A stretch of DNA of 64,000 nucleotides from Aradus depressus (lineage: Eukaryota > Arthropoda > Insecta > Hemiptera > Aradidae). Where the stretch lies: the NCBI GenBank assembly GCA_963662175.1, contig OY759222.1:10612222-10676221 (forward strand), in the 5' to 3' direction. The position numbers were made by a program, and so were the translations under genes. Shown here one piece after another: positions 45,062 to 55,807 of this stretch. The stretch's first letter is position 1, and each line of letters begins with the position of its first letter. Under the pieces are notes generated by a model. That model saw only the letters and a list, made by a program, of their open reading frames with translations. It was not told where the DNA came from and made no database searches.

Positions 45062-45165
45062 TTTTTTTCCTTTTTTTTTTTTTTTTGAGGGGGCTATATA
45101 CAATTAATATTAGCCATATCACTGTGTTATCAAGTTATCCGACTCCCGTTTTTTTTTTTTTTTAC
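45062..45165 (-). repeat. SINE-B 3' fragment
   Basis: A T-run (poly(A) on the minus strand) followed by ggctatatacaattaatattagccatatcactgtg, which matches the start of the two larger SINE-B copies (gccttatgtacgatgcatattagccatgactc). Confidence 0.5.
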
Positions 45166-45279
45166 TTTCTTATAGCTCAAGAATATATATAGCGTTGGGA
45201 AAATTCATGTTATGTTCTTCAATAGAATTACGTTTTGAGGTCTTTGACTATTTTCGCGATAATGTCTCTCTGTGTGTTT

Positions 45280-45590
45280 TAGTGACATGTCCGGGCAACA
45301 TCCAAGAAGTCATATCGTCTACTACCAGAGCGTTCTTCGGTCGCTCTAGTGGACATGAGCTCGTCTCTACTGTGGGAGTCCTAAATCTTGCCTACCCAGG
45401 TTTAATTAGCTAGGATAGGGAGTCTTTAACAAGTACCTGACATACAGGCGCGGGACTATCTAACATTCTGTCCGAAGGACAGCATGCTCAAGGTTTTTTC
45501 ACCTCCCAGATTAAATATCTAAGGACCTCGGCCGGGTTTCAAACCGTTTTTTGAGCTCAGTAGACTAACATGTTACCTCTGAGCAAAAAT
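45280..45590 (-). repeat. SINE-A copy, diverged
   Basis: Body segments in reverse: catgtccgggcaac, catatcgtctactaccagagcg, gtctactgtgggagtcctaa. The head remains as gggtttcaaaccg and gagctcagtagactaacatg. Confidence 0.8.
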
Positions 45591-45634
45591 AAAATATATG
45601 TGATGTGGCCATTACAGGACTTTCTTATACCAAC

Positions 45635-45800
45635 CATGTTTACCCCCTCCCTCTTCTCAAAATCATTTCATATTGGTATTACTGGGTATAAGAAAGTCAC
45701 TCAGAATACATTGAAACAAAAATAAACCGCTGACGCCCACTCATTACTTTTATATACCTAGTAATGCCAGTATGAAATGATTTAGAGATGGGAAGAGAGA
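45635..45800. repeat. Imperfect inverted repeat (MITE-like)
   Basis: ccctcttctcaaaatcatttcatattggtattactgggtata (from about 45647) is inverted as tatacctagtaatgccagtatgaaatgatttagagatgggaag (to about 45791), with a 60-bp loop. The arms are about 45 bp long with a few mismatches. Confidence 0.65.
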
Positions 45801-46604
45801 GAGAGTTAGGACAGATCTCGCAGTAGTGAATGAATTAATGGAAAACGATCGTTGCAATAGATCGCATAGACATCGACGTGGTAGGCAAGCAAGCTTCCTG
45901 TCTTGTCTGCACATATTTTGAGTTAAGAATTTCTCTCCCGGTGGTACAATTTTTTTGACCTGTATTATTGTTAATTAATTTTTCTACAATTTACGCATTA
46001 TACAATTTATCAATTGCCTAATTTACAAATTGAGGAGAGCTGGCCACCATGACAGAACCAATCTGTGCCCCCTTAACTCCCCCCACTCACCTCCTCCCCT
46101 CCTTTCTACATAACATATAAACCTACACTAATTCATTCATTCTCTATTGTTTTATGCAACAAATTTATCAACTAAATTCGTAAGTACCTAGTTCCTTTTT
46201 ATATATTTTTTTATACCTAATAGAAAAGTTTACATCCCAAAGATTCTAAGTAAGAATACGAAAATAAGCATCAGATCAAATATCAGTTTTAGTTTAGTTC
46301 TCTTAATATCTTCGATAGATATATATATATTTTTTTTTTTGTAGTAGGATCCTTCTAATACTTAAATAGAGAACCATTTTTTGGGGGAACAAATTTAATC
46401 GTAATTCATTTTAATTGAAAATCCCTATTAACGAGTGTTTCACATGTCTGCCCTTGGATTATCTTGAAAAGAAATTAAGTTAATTTATCTGAAACTTTGT
46501 ACAAAGCTAAAGAGTGAAAATAGTGACTGAATACCCAGTGAAAATAAAATAAAAAAACAATGAATACGTAGATGGAAAGGAAATTTAAGCAAAAAGAATA
46601 CCTA

Positions 46605-46740
46605 GATAGGAATACATGACTACAATCTGTCTTAATATAGTGGAAAAAAAAAACGAACTTGTTCAACATGTATATTGCCTAATTCCAGAAAACTTAACGT
46701 ATGTACCGGTTTAGTCCTTCGCCATTGTCAGCACACTTTT
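46605..46740 (-). repeat. PLE-like repeat, hammerhead family B, degenerate
   Basis: Shares gaatacatgactacaatctgtcttaatatagtgg, aacttgttcaacatgtatattgcctaattcc with other family B copies. The minus strand at 46733-46700 reads GUG, CUGACAA (core changed), a stem, AAA, CCGGUA. Confidence 0.5.
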
Positions 46741-47114
46741 TTTTTTTTAAATTTACAAACAGTTATTCACACCTGTATAAATAATATATGCAAACAACTG
46801 TGCTAAAAGAGTAAAAATAGTGCAATTTCAGAGGGGCGAAATCACCCAGTGGTGCCACTTCCTAGCCCCTAACTATTTGGAAGTAATTTAATAATAACTA
46901 AAAAGATAATATTTCTTAGCGACAATACCGACTGGTGGCGGGATACTCAACTACATTTATCAATTATCTAAAATATTTATATTTTTTCTGTCTGATGTTA
47001 TTGTGAATATTTTTGTTATGAACCAAGCATTCAATGGCATCGACCAATATCCATGAACCCATGACAGTGGCATAGACAGATGCAATATTAAAATATATAT
47101 TTATTATTCTAGTT

Positions 47115-47275
47115 ATTGTGTATCAAGCCCGGGCTTGAGATCATATCGCCTACAAACGGCGCGCTCTTTCGTTGTTCTGGTGACTTGAGCCCGAATCTTT
47201 AAAGACCTGACGTACAAGATCGGTTCCATCCGAAGCCTGTTCAAGAGTTTTTTTTTTACCTCCCAGTTAAAAAAA
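47115..47275 (-). repeat. SINE-A fragment, diverged
   Basis: caagcccgggcttgagatcatatcgcctac, cgctctttcgttgttctgg and tgacttgagcccgaatc are followed by a deletion to the head-proximal body (gttccatccgaagcctg, cctcccag). Confidence 0.7.
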
Positions 47276-47289
47276 ACCCCTAAGCGGCG

Positions 47290-49210
47290 TTATCATTTAT
47301 AACAATGCAGTGTTTACCTACAGGGGCCCTTGAAACACATCGCTCTCAAACTCAAAATAGATACAGAATGCGATGTTGAGCCTAATTGTAGTCTAGTCAA
47401 ATAATAAAAAAATATTACGTCTTCATTTTCACTCACTTTTATGTTTTTGTTGTTTTATTTCCTTTGTCCTTATTTTTTTTTATCTTTACACGACTGTTAA
47501 ATAATCTACGAAAATTTAAAAAAAAAAAAGAAATGGAATTTTAAAAATAATGATGTACAGAATCACATAATCAGGCAACTGCGGGGCCTTGGGATTTAGG
47601 TCATCTTGTTTTGGACATTTAAAAAAAACTATTCTTATCTTTCTTATTTCCAGTGGAATTTGACAATTTTCCTTATTTGCATGCTATTATTTATTAGATC
47701 AGTGCAACACTGATAAACTCGCAACCTGTTTTACAACTCTAAATAACACAATTAGCAAATTTGCTAACAGAAAAATTACAGCAATCATAGGATAGCAATC
47801 ACCCTCTGAAGTTATTTGTAACTCATCAGTCACTGGTGCTTACAAAAAGGTTCTGTAGGCAGACTTACTAGAGGCGCAGCTGAGGACGTTTTGCAGAACT
47901 CATGTGGAAACAGGACGGAAGGAACTTTTTCTTAGCTACTTCAGTAATGATAGGTAAATGGTCTGCTTGGATATAGTGTGTACTGTCTACTGCATGAGGG
48001 ATTTTGGATTCTTTTAAGGTCGTCCAGGCTTCAATAAATCAAATCAACAAACTTCAGAGCGATCATAAGGGGAGAGGGGGAGCTAAGCCTCCGTATAGTC
48101 CCCCCCCCCCCCCCCCCCCCCCCCTCCGTTATTTCTTTACAGAACCTAGAAAACCTTTCGGATTTTCGAATACACATTTGAAGGTTGAGCGTGAAATTTT
48201 ACATGAAAATTCAGTATTTCAAACGAGCTGGAATTTACAAGTATTCTTATCGGGGAACCAAAAAAATCACTTCCCTATTGCGCCATGTTGTTCAGAAAAT
48301 TGTCCAAGGAGCAGGTCCCCGACCAAAGAGTTATAAATTTCTTATAAGCGGTTTTCGCTGATAATTTGATTTTACGATACGTGTCAGAGGACTCAAAAGA
48401 TTTATTATTTCATCAAGATTTGGTCCACCACTCCAAATTTCAATTCTCCCCCAATCTTCAAAATCCTATCACCGCCATGTGAGAGTAATGTTAGCGTATA
48501 TTCAGATTCGTTGTTATATTCAAGGTTGTTGTAGCACCGGACGTAAAACTGAATTCATCAAGGCTCTGAGGTAATGTAACTAATTACGGGGTATCAAATT
48601 CGGGTATCAAGTTACTTCAGAAAAAAGTTTTTTTTTTTTCTTTTTTGTTGAGCTTCCCAACCTACAGTGTTGCATTATGCAAATGATCATGCGGTGAGAA
48701 TGGCAAACAGGCATGTTATTTCCATATTTTTCGTTGAATATCATTACTTCAAGCTGATTCTTCTTCGAGGAACACTTTCCGCGATTGGTAAGTAATGTAT
48801 ACGGTCCTATGGTTTTAGCAGTATATACCTTAACTACTGTCTGAGCAGCTGTCTTTAAACTCAAGGTCACTTTCGAGACGCTTGTTTCACTCCAAGAGTT
48901 GATTCATTAAAGGTTAACAGTAATTAGTTCATCACAAAGGTCAACCAATTTATTAATGCAATCTAAGATAATATGAAAAAACAGAGGAAGACTTGAAACT
49001 TATCAGTATTGATTTGTTTATTGATTTCACACTCCTAACTGATAAGAAGTTGTGTGATAAGAGACGGGTAAATCGATATGGCTATCATTTACATTGGAAT
49101 TGTCATTAAAAAAAAATAGATGACAATTTTTTTTGTTTTATTCGTTTTATTATTTTTTTTTTATCTGCAATTGAGCTAGATTAAAATTTGACCATTTGGA
49201 GTTTTCTTTT
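47290..49210. other. Spacer upstream of the CRAL-TRIO gene
   Basis: No gene recognised. It holds a run of about 25 C at 48100-48124. The non-repetitive stretch 47830-48600 may be a decayed insertion, but I could not identify it. The T-rich acceptor at 49195-49213 implies a 5' UTR exon somewhere upstream. Confidence 0.45.
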
Positions 49211-49218
49211 CAGGTTAA

Positions 49219-52200
49219 ATGGACGCTGACGATTACACTTGCCAACTGAGCGAAAAAGATCTGAAGTATTGTGAAGAAATTTTACATGAAACAGACGAAA
49301 ACAGAGAAGTTCTTATTAAGGAACTGAAAGAGTGGCTCGACAATAATGAACATTTGAATGCTAAAACAGGTAACATTTAATAAAATGTGGTTCAAGTATC
49401 ATATCATCTACATATCTACAATTATTGTTTTTATTTTCCAGATACCTTCAATGTCCTTAAATTTTTGCGAGTAGCAAAGTTTAACCTTGATAAAGCAAAA
49501 GATAAGGTCACCCAATATTACACATTCAAAACTAAAGCTCCAGAATGGTTTGAAAATAGAAATCCTTTGTTACCTCAGTTACAGGAACTTCTCAAGATAG
49601 GGTGAGCAATCTTAAAGATGAGAGGTAATTCAATATGAAAAGTTGGGATGCCAAAGGCTGAATAATTTAGAATTGTCCCTTTTGGCCTGAAATAAATTAG
49701 GATATAGGTCACAAAAAGGATTGAATTGCCATCTCCAAAAAACAAAATAGACATCGGTGAATCACCGGCAATGAACTTCCTCAGAACGAATTAATCAATT
49801 AAGTAACGATACGCTTCCCCTCCAAAATCAGTCGACCGTTTGCACTAATATTCAATATTTGACTTACAAAGAAACTCCTAAATCTTCAAACTAAATTTTG
49901 TGTCGATAAATTCTTTACATCGGCAGTAATTAGAGTTTTTGAATCGGGGCCCCTCTCCTGAACCCCCCTTCCCTTCTGCCGATTCTGCTGAAAATTAATA
50001 AGTGTCGTCCTTGTGGGATACATTCATTCTATCGGCAGTTATTAGCGTTTTTATGCCTCGCCCTCCCCTTTCATCAATTTGGCTGAAAATCAATTTTTTT
50101 TTTAAAATCTGTAGTTCATGTTTTATTATGCGGTCTTTTATGAAACTGATTTCAAGTTTAGTCTGGAGGAGAAAATCATCTTCCCACTTGAACAGTTTTA
50201 GGAAATTTTGTATGAGGTTTTAACCATCTCAATGTTATATTTTGACAAAGCTATGAGCTAGTTCTCAAAATATTGACTGCTTTCCTAACAGGCCCGACCA
50301 TTTGTAGTTGAGTTGATTCTTGTTTTGAGAGGAATCAGTACACTCTTCCTTGTTCTATCTGAAGACTGTATTATTTATTATATATTTTTTCTTTCAGTGT
50401 TTTCTTACCACTTCTTAAGAGAGACAATGAAGGGAGGTTGGTTGTCCTCATCCGAGGTGCAGCTCACAACCCGTCCGTTCATGAACAAAATGATTTTTTC
50501 AAAATTGGAATCATGACTCTAGACTTGGCGCTGCGGTCCGAGGACACATCTGTCTATGGAGTGGTGGCAGTCTTCGATATGAAAGGGGCTGGCTTAGCCC
50601 ATGCCCGGGCTATGACTGTGGAGATTATCAAAAAGGCAGTTACTTCGTGGACCGTGAGCAATTTTTGTTTCTCTGATGCCCACGTTTTAAGTTACATAAC
50701 AACTAACAACTATAACAAATACTTTCCTAATTGACTGTTATTTTATACCCAACTAATTTCCTATTAAAACGTTTCTTATTTTTACCAGCAGCTTAATTTT
50801 TCACATTTAAAAAAAATATAGTTAGAGGCAAAGTTCTGCAAAAATAAAAAATAAAATTATGCTTACATATGTTGTTTCATATTTTTGGCATATCTTCCAT
50901 AAATGTCCACTTTTTCAACAATATTTCGGAAAATCCATGGAAAAAGTGGACATCTCTGGAAGATATGCCAAATGTATAGATCATCAATTAGCCCAGAGAA
51001 GCCTAAGCACTCGTATATGTATATATATCTTGCGCTCAGTAGGCAAGCACGCTACCTCTGAGCTAACGGCGCCCTCTACAGAAACTAGATTAGTATTTAA
51101 AAAAAAATTAAAACAATATATATTTATTTATTTTTCCAGATTTACCCCGTGCGACTGAGAGCTTTGGAGTTCATTAATGCGCCACGCTACATCGATATTG
51201 TGCTGGATGTTTTTCGATATTTTATGTCGAAAAAATTAAGGAAAAGAGTGAGTATTTATGCAAGTAACAAATTCATTTCCCAAGTCGTAAGGGAGAGAGT
51301 TAAGTCAATATTTTAATATTCAGTCGTCTTCATTTGATAGAAAAAATGTTGAAACTCTTGAATTGTCAGTACTTTCACTGGACTGAGTTCTTGAGAAGAC
51401 AAAACAAAGAAAATATGTTTAAACGTTGTACAGGAGTCGAATGGACTCAGTTATTGTGACTCGTACTCAGGCTTAGCCTACTGCCAGAGCGCTCGGGTGG
51501 GTATGAGCCCGACTCTCTGTGGGAGACCTACATTGCCTACCTAGGTTTATTTACCAATTTAATGAGTATCTGATCGTATAGGCCCTGGGCCATCGCTCAA
51601 CGTCCCATCCCAAGGACGGTGTGCTCACGGTTTTTTCATCTCCTCACCCCCTCGTTTAAATGTCTGAAAAATATATAGAAAATTAACTTATTGTTAGACT
51701 TGTTTATCACATCTAAACTTCCACTGGTGTGTTTTTCTGAATTGTTATATTATTTTTTTATTAAGATTTCCAATATCATTTTCACAATATTTTCTGTTCA
51801 TACAATTAGTATAGAGGTTGAGATTTTGTTTTCTTTTTAGATTCGTGTTCATGGACATGACCGAAAATCTCTACATTCTGTTGTTCCGAAAGAAATTCTT
51901 CCCGAGGAATATGGAGGTACTGATGGAAAATTAAAAGACCTTGCAGGTAACAATTTTAAATGCAATGTTGTGTTGAATTGAGACAAAATATTCTGAAGAT
52001 TAATATATTTTCACGCTTACCAGTCTCCGGAAATAGACGCGTTCAAAAATTCGATTATTTCTAGTTTATTTGTTATATTTTGATGGGTATTTACTCATGT
52101 AGTGAATAAAATGAAAAGGAAATGACAAAAACAATGATTTCATTACATCTTCCTTTACTTTTCGCAAAACTGCAAGGATTAAGATTAATAAGTGGCCCTC

Positions 52201-53500
52201 TAAATGTAATAACTCGTTGAACAGAAGGTATACATGGTAGTGAAGCTAGCATGGACCATCTCTTTTCGTATTTCAGTATTATTATATTCATACTTCAGTA
52301 CTGTGCTTCTGAGAGGCAGATAACACTTAAGCACTCCGCAACATACCTTCCAACAATGCCAACTTATTTTTTTTGAATAGCACTATGCACTTTTATATGA
52401 ATATATCGCTGAAAGGTTATTATATAGCCTCATTGGGATTGGACTTCAAATATGAAATTTCATGTCGATACATTCATTCTATCAGGTGCTATCGTGTTTA
52501 CATTTGTTTTTTCATTTCTAGAATCTGTACGTCAGAAAACATGAAATTCCGTTGAAAACTCCGCATCGAATTTTTGACCGATTACATTGGAATGTCTCCT
52601 AAGCCGCTGACATTCTGTAATAAATTCTATTCTCCGTTATAAAAAAAATAGACACAATATGTGAACAGTAAACAAAGATAGGAGAGAATGATTGTTATGT
52701 TTGAACAGTGGAAAATAAAGAAATAACACGTGCGTACAAAAACAAAAATAAAGAACCGTTAGATGTAGGGATAATGGGGCCTTCTTCCTGATCGAAATTG
52801 TCAACTGGGATGGTAGAACAGTGGTTCTACCTTCCACTCTCTCCCCAATGAGCGTTAAATTGATTATTACTGTCTATTTCACAAAATATATATGAAAGGG
52901 TTAGAATCAAAATGGTCTAAGTGACATTTTTAAAACATTGAAGAAAGTCTGGATTAAGAAATATTTTGTCTTCTGCTTTTATGGTGAAAGTTGCTATTAG
53001 CAAACCATAAAATTGAATAAAAATCTTAATTTCAAGGTCACTATTGATATGTTAAGTTACTTGTTCATGTCACCAAAATGATATAAGTGATTTGCCACTA
53101 GATCTCAGCACTGGCTAGGATTTCACTTGTACAACTTTTTTCCTGAACAGAACTATCATTTTTGTACCCAATTACTAACGAAAATTTTTCAAAAATGTCG
53201 CTTGGACCATTTTGATTCTAACCCGGTCTTATATTGCTACCATCTTCAGCCACGACTAGTATGCAAATACTGTTTTTGTTAAGTGGTGGCTGAAGATACC
53301 AATATTTTATATATATATTTATTTTGTGAATATTTTTTCTTTATTTTTTAATTTTTTCGTAAAAAAATATATCAGTAACTCCCTTTGTTTCAGAGTATTG
53401 GCAGGAGACGGTGACAAAGGCTGAAAAGTGGTTCGAAGAGGACGAACCTCACAAATGTCATAAGGATTTCGTTGATAAATCTTCAGTTACTGATTCATAG
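49219..53500 (+). CDS. CRAL-TRIO domain protein (alpha-tocopherol transfer protein-like)
   Basis: A cytosolic carrier of hydrophobic ligands in the family of alpha-tocopherol transfer protein and cellular retinaldehyde-binding protein. The ligand cannot be told from sequence. Coding exons: 49219-49369, 49442-49601, 50398-50653, 51140-51247, 51841-51946, 53394-53500. Phases agree and give 295 codons plus TAG, a normal length. The N-terminal CRAL-TRIO-N helices include LKEWLDNNEHLN and FNVLKFLRVAKFNLDKAKDK. The lipid-binding domain includes YGVVAVFDMKGAGLAHARAM, YPVRLRALEFINAPRYIDIV and the signature LPEEYGGTDG. The chosen ATG is five bases after an acceptor (ttttcag|gttaaATGG), so an upstream non-coding exon is likely. 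Introns contain repeat R, SINE-A and a MITE. Confidence 0.93.
49755..50100 (+). repeat. Repeat R copy, 3' truncated
   Basis: The opening palindrome cggtgaatcaccggcaatgaacttcc is followed by two internal units (attctttacatcggcagtaattagagtttttgaatcgg; attcattctatcggcagttattagcg). It stops before the terminal hairpin. It lies in CRAL-TRIO intron 2. Confidence 0.75.
51036..51076 (-). repeat. SINE-A head fragment
   Basis: gcgctcagtaggcaagcacgctacctctgagctaacggcgccctc is the tRNA-like head only, read backwards, just before exon 4 of the CRAL-TRIO gene. Confidence 0.7.
51448..51645 (-). repeat. SINE-A copy, internal deletions
   Basis: gactcgtactcaggcttagcctactgccagagcgctc, atgagcccgactctctgtgggag, gggccatcgctcaacgtcccatcccaaggacgg and ttttttcatctcc follow the SINE-A order in reverse, with small gaps. 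Confidence 0.75.
52320..52600 (+). repeat. Repeat R fragment
   Basis: ttatatagcctcattggg, aaatatgaaatttcatgtcgatacattcattctatcaggtgctatcgtgtt and agaaaacatgaaattccgttgaaaactccgcatcgaatttttgaccgattacatt are R 3' segments. The terminal hairpin is lost. Confidence 0.65.
52898..53224. mobile_element. MITE with GGGTTAGAATCAAAATGG ends
   Basis: gggttagaatcaaaatggtctaagtgacattttt and its inverse aaaaatgtcgcttggaccattttgattctaaccc form terminal repeats of about 34 bp with two mismatches around 260 bp of non-coding sequence. It lies in the last CRAL-TRIO intron. No target duplication is clear. Confidence 0.75.
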
Positions 53501-53649
53501 ATCATCTTTTTTTTTTTTTTTTTTACAAAGTACAATTTTGTATTAATCTTTGATAGTATGTAATCAAGTTTATTATAAGTATTCTAAGAACCTACATATT
53601 TAGGATTATCCGAAAAGAAGGGGACGGACGCCTTTCCAGATAATCCAGG

Positions 53650-53855
53650 CCCCAGACGAATCTTGTATGACTCTCGGACTGACTATTTGGTCATATCGCG
53701 TAGTACCAGACGCTCTTTTTGTCGCTCTGTTAGACTAAAACCCGACTGGGAACCCTAAATTTTGTCCACCCAGGTTTAGTTAACAAGGTAGGCTTTAACG
53801 AGTACCCGACATCGCTTAGCGTCCCATCGGACGGCATGCTCAAGATTATTTTTTT
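53650..53855 (-). repeat. SINE-A copy, diverged
   Basis: tatgactctcggactgactatttggtcatatcgcgtagtaccag, gctctttttgtcgctctg, aggtttagttaacaaggtagg and catcgcttagcgtcccatc are reverse SINE-A body. Confidence 0.7.
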
Positions 53856-53869
53856 CCCTGTGGAAACTC

Positions 53870-54195
53870 CCTAACAAATATAATAGTGGGTGTCCTTATA
53901 GGATTTCTTATCTTCATATAAAATGTTATGTCAATATATTCATTACAACGACAATTATTAGGGGGTTTCAGTTAAGCTCCTCTTCCCTTTGAGTCGATGG
54001 CGTTCAGGATACATACATAAAAATTGTGTTGTTATATTCATTCTATCGGGAGTTGGCAGACAAACACACAAATAGATATGACATTAATGGATGTAGGGGG
54101 TTGGAAAACAAGAAATTCTCCTGAAAACACAACTTCAAATTTCTGACTTATTACAAAACGTCCCTCACCTATCCTACATATAGCTGGAGATGTAA
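53870..54195 (+). repeat. Repeat R copy, 5' truncated
   Basis: Units gtgggtgtccttataggatttctta and cattacaacgacaattattaggg are followed by gaaattctcctgaaaacacaacttcaaatttctgacttattac. The degenerate tail is ctcacctatcctacatatagctggagatgtaaa. Confidence 0.7.
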
Positions 54196-54694
54196 AAAAA
54201 TGAACATGGTTCATCTAGATAATAAATAAGCAAATAAAATTGTAAAATAAATTATAATATATATTTTATAAATATCAAAATATTTGTGCTGTAGTTCTTT
54301 AAGGATCCTAGTGTATATTTAATTAATGTAAGTAAAAAAATACAGGTTTTTCCTAAATTGAAGAAAAAAAACTTAAATTACTTTGGAGGCAAGTTTTCTC
54401 TATTTCGAAACGTCCTTTGAAAAAAACCTTTTCTCTTGAGTTTAGGTGACTCCTGAAAAAAAAAATTATGTATATATATAATAAATTTGTAATAATTAGA
54501 GAAATATTTTTTACTCTTTCAACAGAATATTTACCCAACTTTTTTATGTGTTTTTACAATTTTCTTTACAAATAAAATCCCATCTCTCGATAAGCAATTG
54601 AATTTCTCATCAATACTAATAAGAATGTTTGTTTTCCTCACAAAATGAACAATAATTGAAAATAACCATTTTTAGCTGAAATGGCATAACTTTT

Positions 54695-54830
54695 TGATGT
54701 CCGAATACATTTCTGACACATTCGATATGTGTCGATATATTTGGAAAGCTAATAAAATAAATAAAAACAACTTGTTCAACTTTTATATTGTCTAATTCCA
54801 CAAAAATATATACATCGCCAGCACAAGGAA
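54695..54830. repeat. PLE-like repeat, hammerhead family B, truncated
   Basis: gatgtccgaatacatttctgacac…tgtgtcgatatatttggaaagctaataaaataaataaaaac, then cttttatattgtctaattccacaaaaatatatacat. It ends in cgccagcacaagg, where the ribozyme-like core has been deleted. Confidence 0.55.
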
Positions 54831-54868
54831 ATTGAGTTTCTTTCGTATAAATAAAAAACCCAGTATTT

Positions 54869-54909
54869 CGCCAACGTTTCGGAAACTATTTATTTCCTTC
54901 TTCGGAGCC
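54869..54909 (-). ncRNA. Hammerhead-like motif, family A, one core change
   Basis: Minus strand: GGCU, C, then CGAAGA (U4 changed to C), stem II ggaaa/tttcc, GAA, palindrome ACGU, U, then GGCG. It is the left member of an inverted pair with 54995-55027. Confidence 0.5.
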
Positions 54910-54994
54910 TAACAAAATATAACAAAACAATTAGTTGGTTTTATAATAATTATAAAATAATAATTTGTTTTGTTATATTCTGATAGGCCTTGAC

Positions 54995-55027
54995 CTGAAG
55001 AAGGAAATAGTTTTCGAAACGTTGGCC
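54995..55027 (+). ncRNA. Hammerhead-like motif, family A, core intact
   Basis: CUGAAGA (54995-55001), one A, stem II GGAAA/UUUUC, GAA (55016-55018), ACGU (55019-55022), U, then GGCC (55024-55027). The upstream GGCC that would form stem I is displaced by five bases (ggccttgacctgaag), so stem I may be weakened. Confidence 0.5.
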
Positions 55028-55140
55028 AAATACTGAGTTTTTTATTTACACGATCTGTGAGGTTCTGACCTCGATTTCTTTTAATATTGAAAAGATACTG
55101 TCGATTATTTATTTAATTGATTATTTAACTTTCGAACTTC

Positions 55141-55174
55141 GTGCTGACGATGGCGCAAGCCAAAACTGGTACAC
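55141..55174 (+). ncRNA. Hammerhead-like motif, family B
   Basis: GUG (55141-55143), CUGACGA (55144-55150), U, stem II GGC-gcaa-GCC with one base shift, AAA instead of GAA, ACUGGU, A, then CAC (55172-55174), which pairs with GUG. The G-to-A change at the conserved G should abolish activity. Confidence 0.45.
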
Positions 55175-55216
55175 TTCAAATAAGTAATAAGATGTATCAG
55201 TCCAACATTTATTAAA

Positions 55217-55256
55217 CCACGACTAGTTTCGTCAATAAACTGACATCTTCAGGTGG
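55217..55256 (-). ncRNA. Hammerhead-like motif, family D, core intact (left arm)
   Basis: Minus strand: CCAC (55256-55253), CUGAAGA (55252-55246), U, stem II GUCA/UGAC (perfect four pairs), GAA (55230-55228), ACUAGU palindrome (55227-55222), C (cleavage position), then GUGG (55220-55217), which pairs with CCAC. Confidence 0.6.
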
Positions 55257-55365
55257 ACTCTAAACATACATAAACCAAAAATAGTCTAAGAATTTTCGAG
55301 TAAATTAGAAGTTCTAATTTACTCGAAAATTCTTAGACTATTTTTGGTTTATGTATGTTTAGAGT

Positions 55366-55405
55366 CCACCTGAAGATGTCAGTTTACTCACGAAACTAGT
55401 CGTGG
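55366..55405 (+). ncRNA. Hammerhead-like motif, family D, core intact (right arm)
   Basis: CCAC (55366-55369), CUGAAGA (55370-55376), U, a stem II from 55378 to 55391 with one mismatch (gucagu/acucac), GAA (55392-55394), ACUAGU (55395-55400), C at the expected cleavage site (55401), then GUGG (55402-55405). Stem III is a six-base palindrome without loop, so pairing in trans (a dimer) would be needed. Confidence 0.6.
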
Positions 55406-55627
55406 TTTAATAAATGATGCACCTTATTACTTATTTAACAAGTTAGTCCACTACATCTGCCTACCACCTGAAATATGGTACACTTTATGTATATATTTTT
55501 GCAGAATTACAATACAAAAGTTAAACAAGTTCTGTTTTTATTTATAACATTTTGAGTTTATTCATAGAACCAGGCCTACATTATATTACACTGAAATTCA
55601 ATATCTAGTAATGTAGTTAGTTAATTA

Positions 55628-55806
55628 TTATGACTCATGCCCGGGCTCTAACTCGAGGTCATATCAAGCCAGACTCTCCTGTGGGAGTCCTAAATTTCGC
55701 CTACCCAGGTTTAGTTACCGACTTGGAACCATCGCTTAATGTCCCATTCGAAGAATGGCGTCTTTGAGTTTTTATTTTTCTCAGATAAATTAAACTAAGA
55801 GCCTAG
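55628..55806 (-). repeat. SINE-A copy, internal deletion
   Basis: tatgactcatgcccgggctctaactcgaggtcatatc, gtgggagtcctaaatttcgcctacc, accatcgcttaatgtcccat and agataaattaaactaagagcctaga are reverse SINE-A, ending at the start of the next element. Confidence 0.8.
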
Positions 55807-55807
55807 A

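Larger units (their letters stand above)
55201..55430. repeat. Large near-perfect hairpin bearing two hammerhead-like motifs
   Basis: Left and right arms of about 105 bp mirror each other around 55311 (…taaattagaa g ttctaattta…), with only a few mismatches near 55230 and 55390. Each arm carries one complete family D motif, on opposite strands. The outer ends read ttattaaaccacgactag and ctagtcgtggtttaataaat. Confidence 0.9.

Noticed and set aside
48004..48336. 110-codon frame with a proline run
   Set aside because: The prolines come from a run of C. No splice context or recognisable family, and the flanks look like decayed non-coding sequence.
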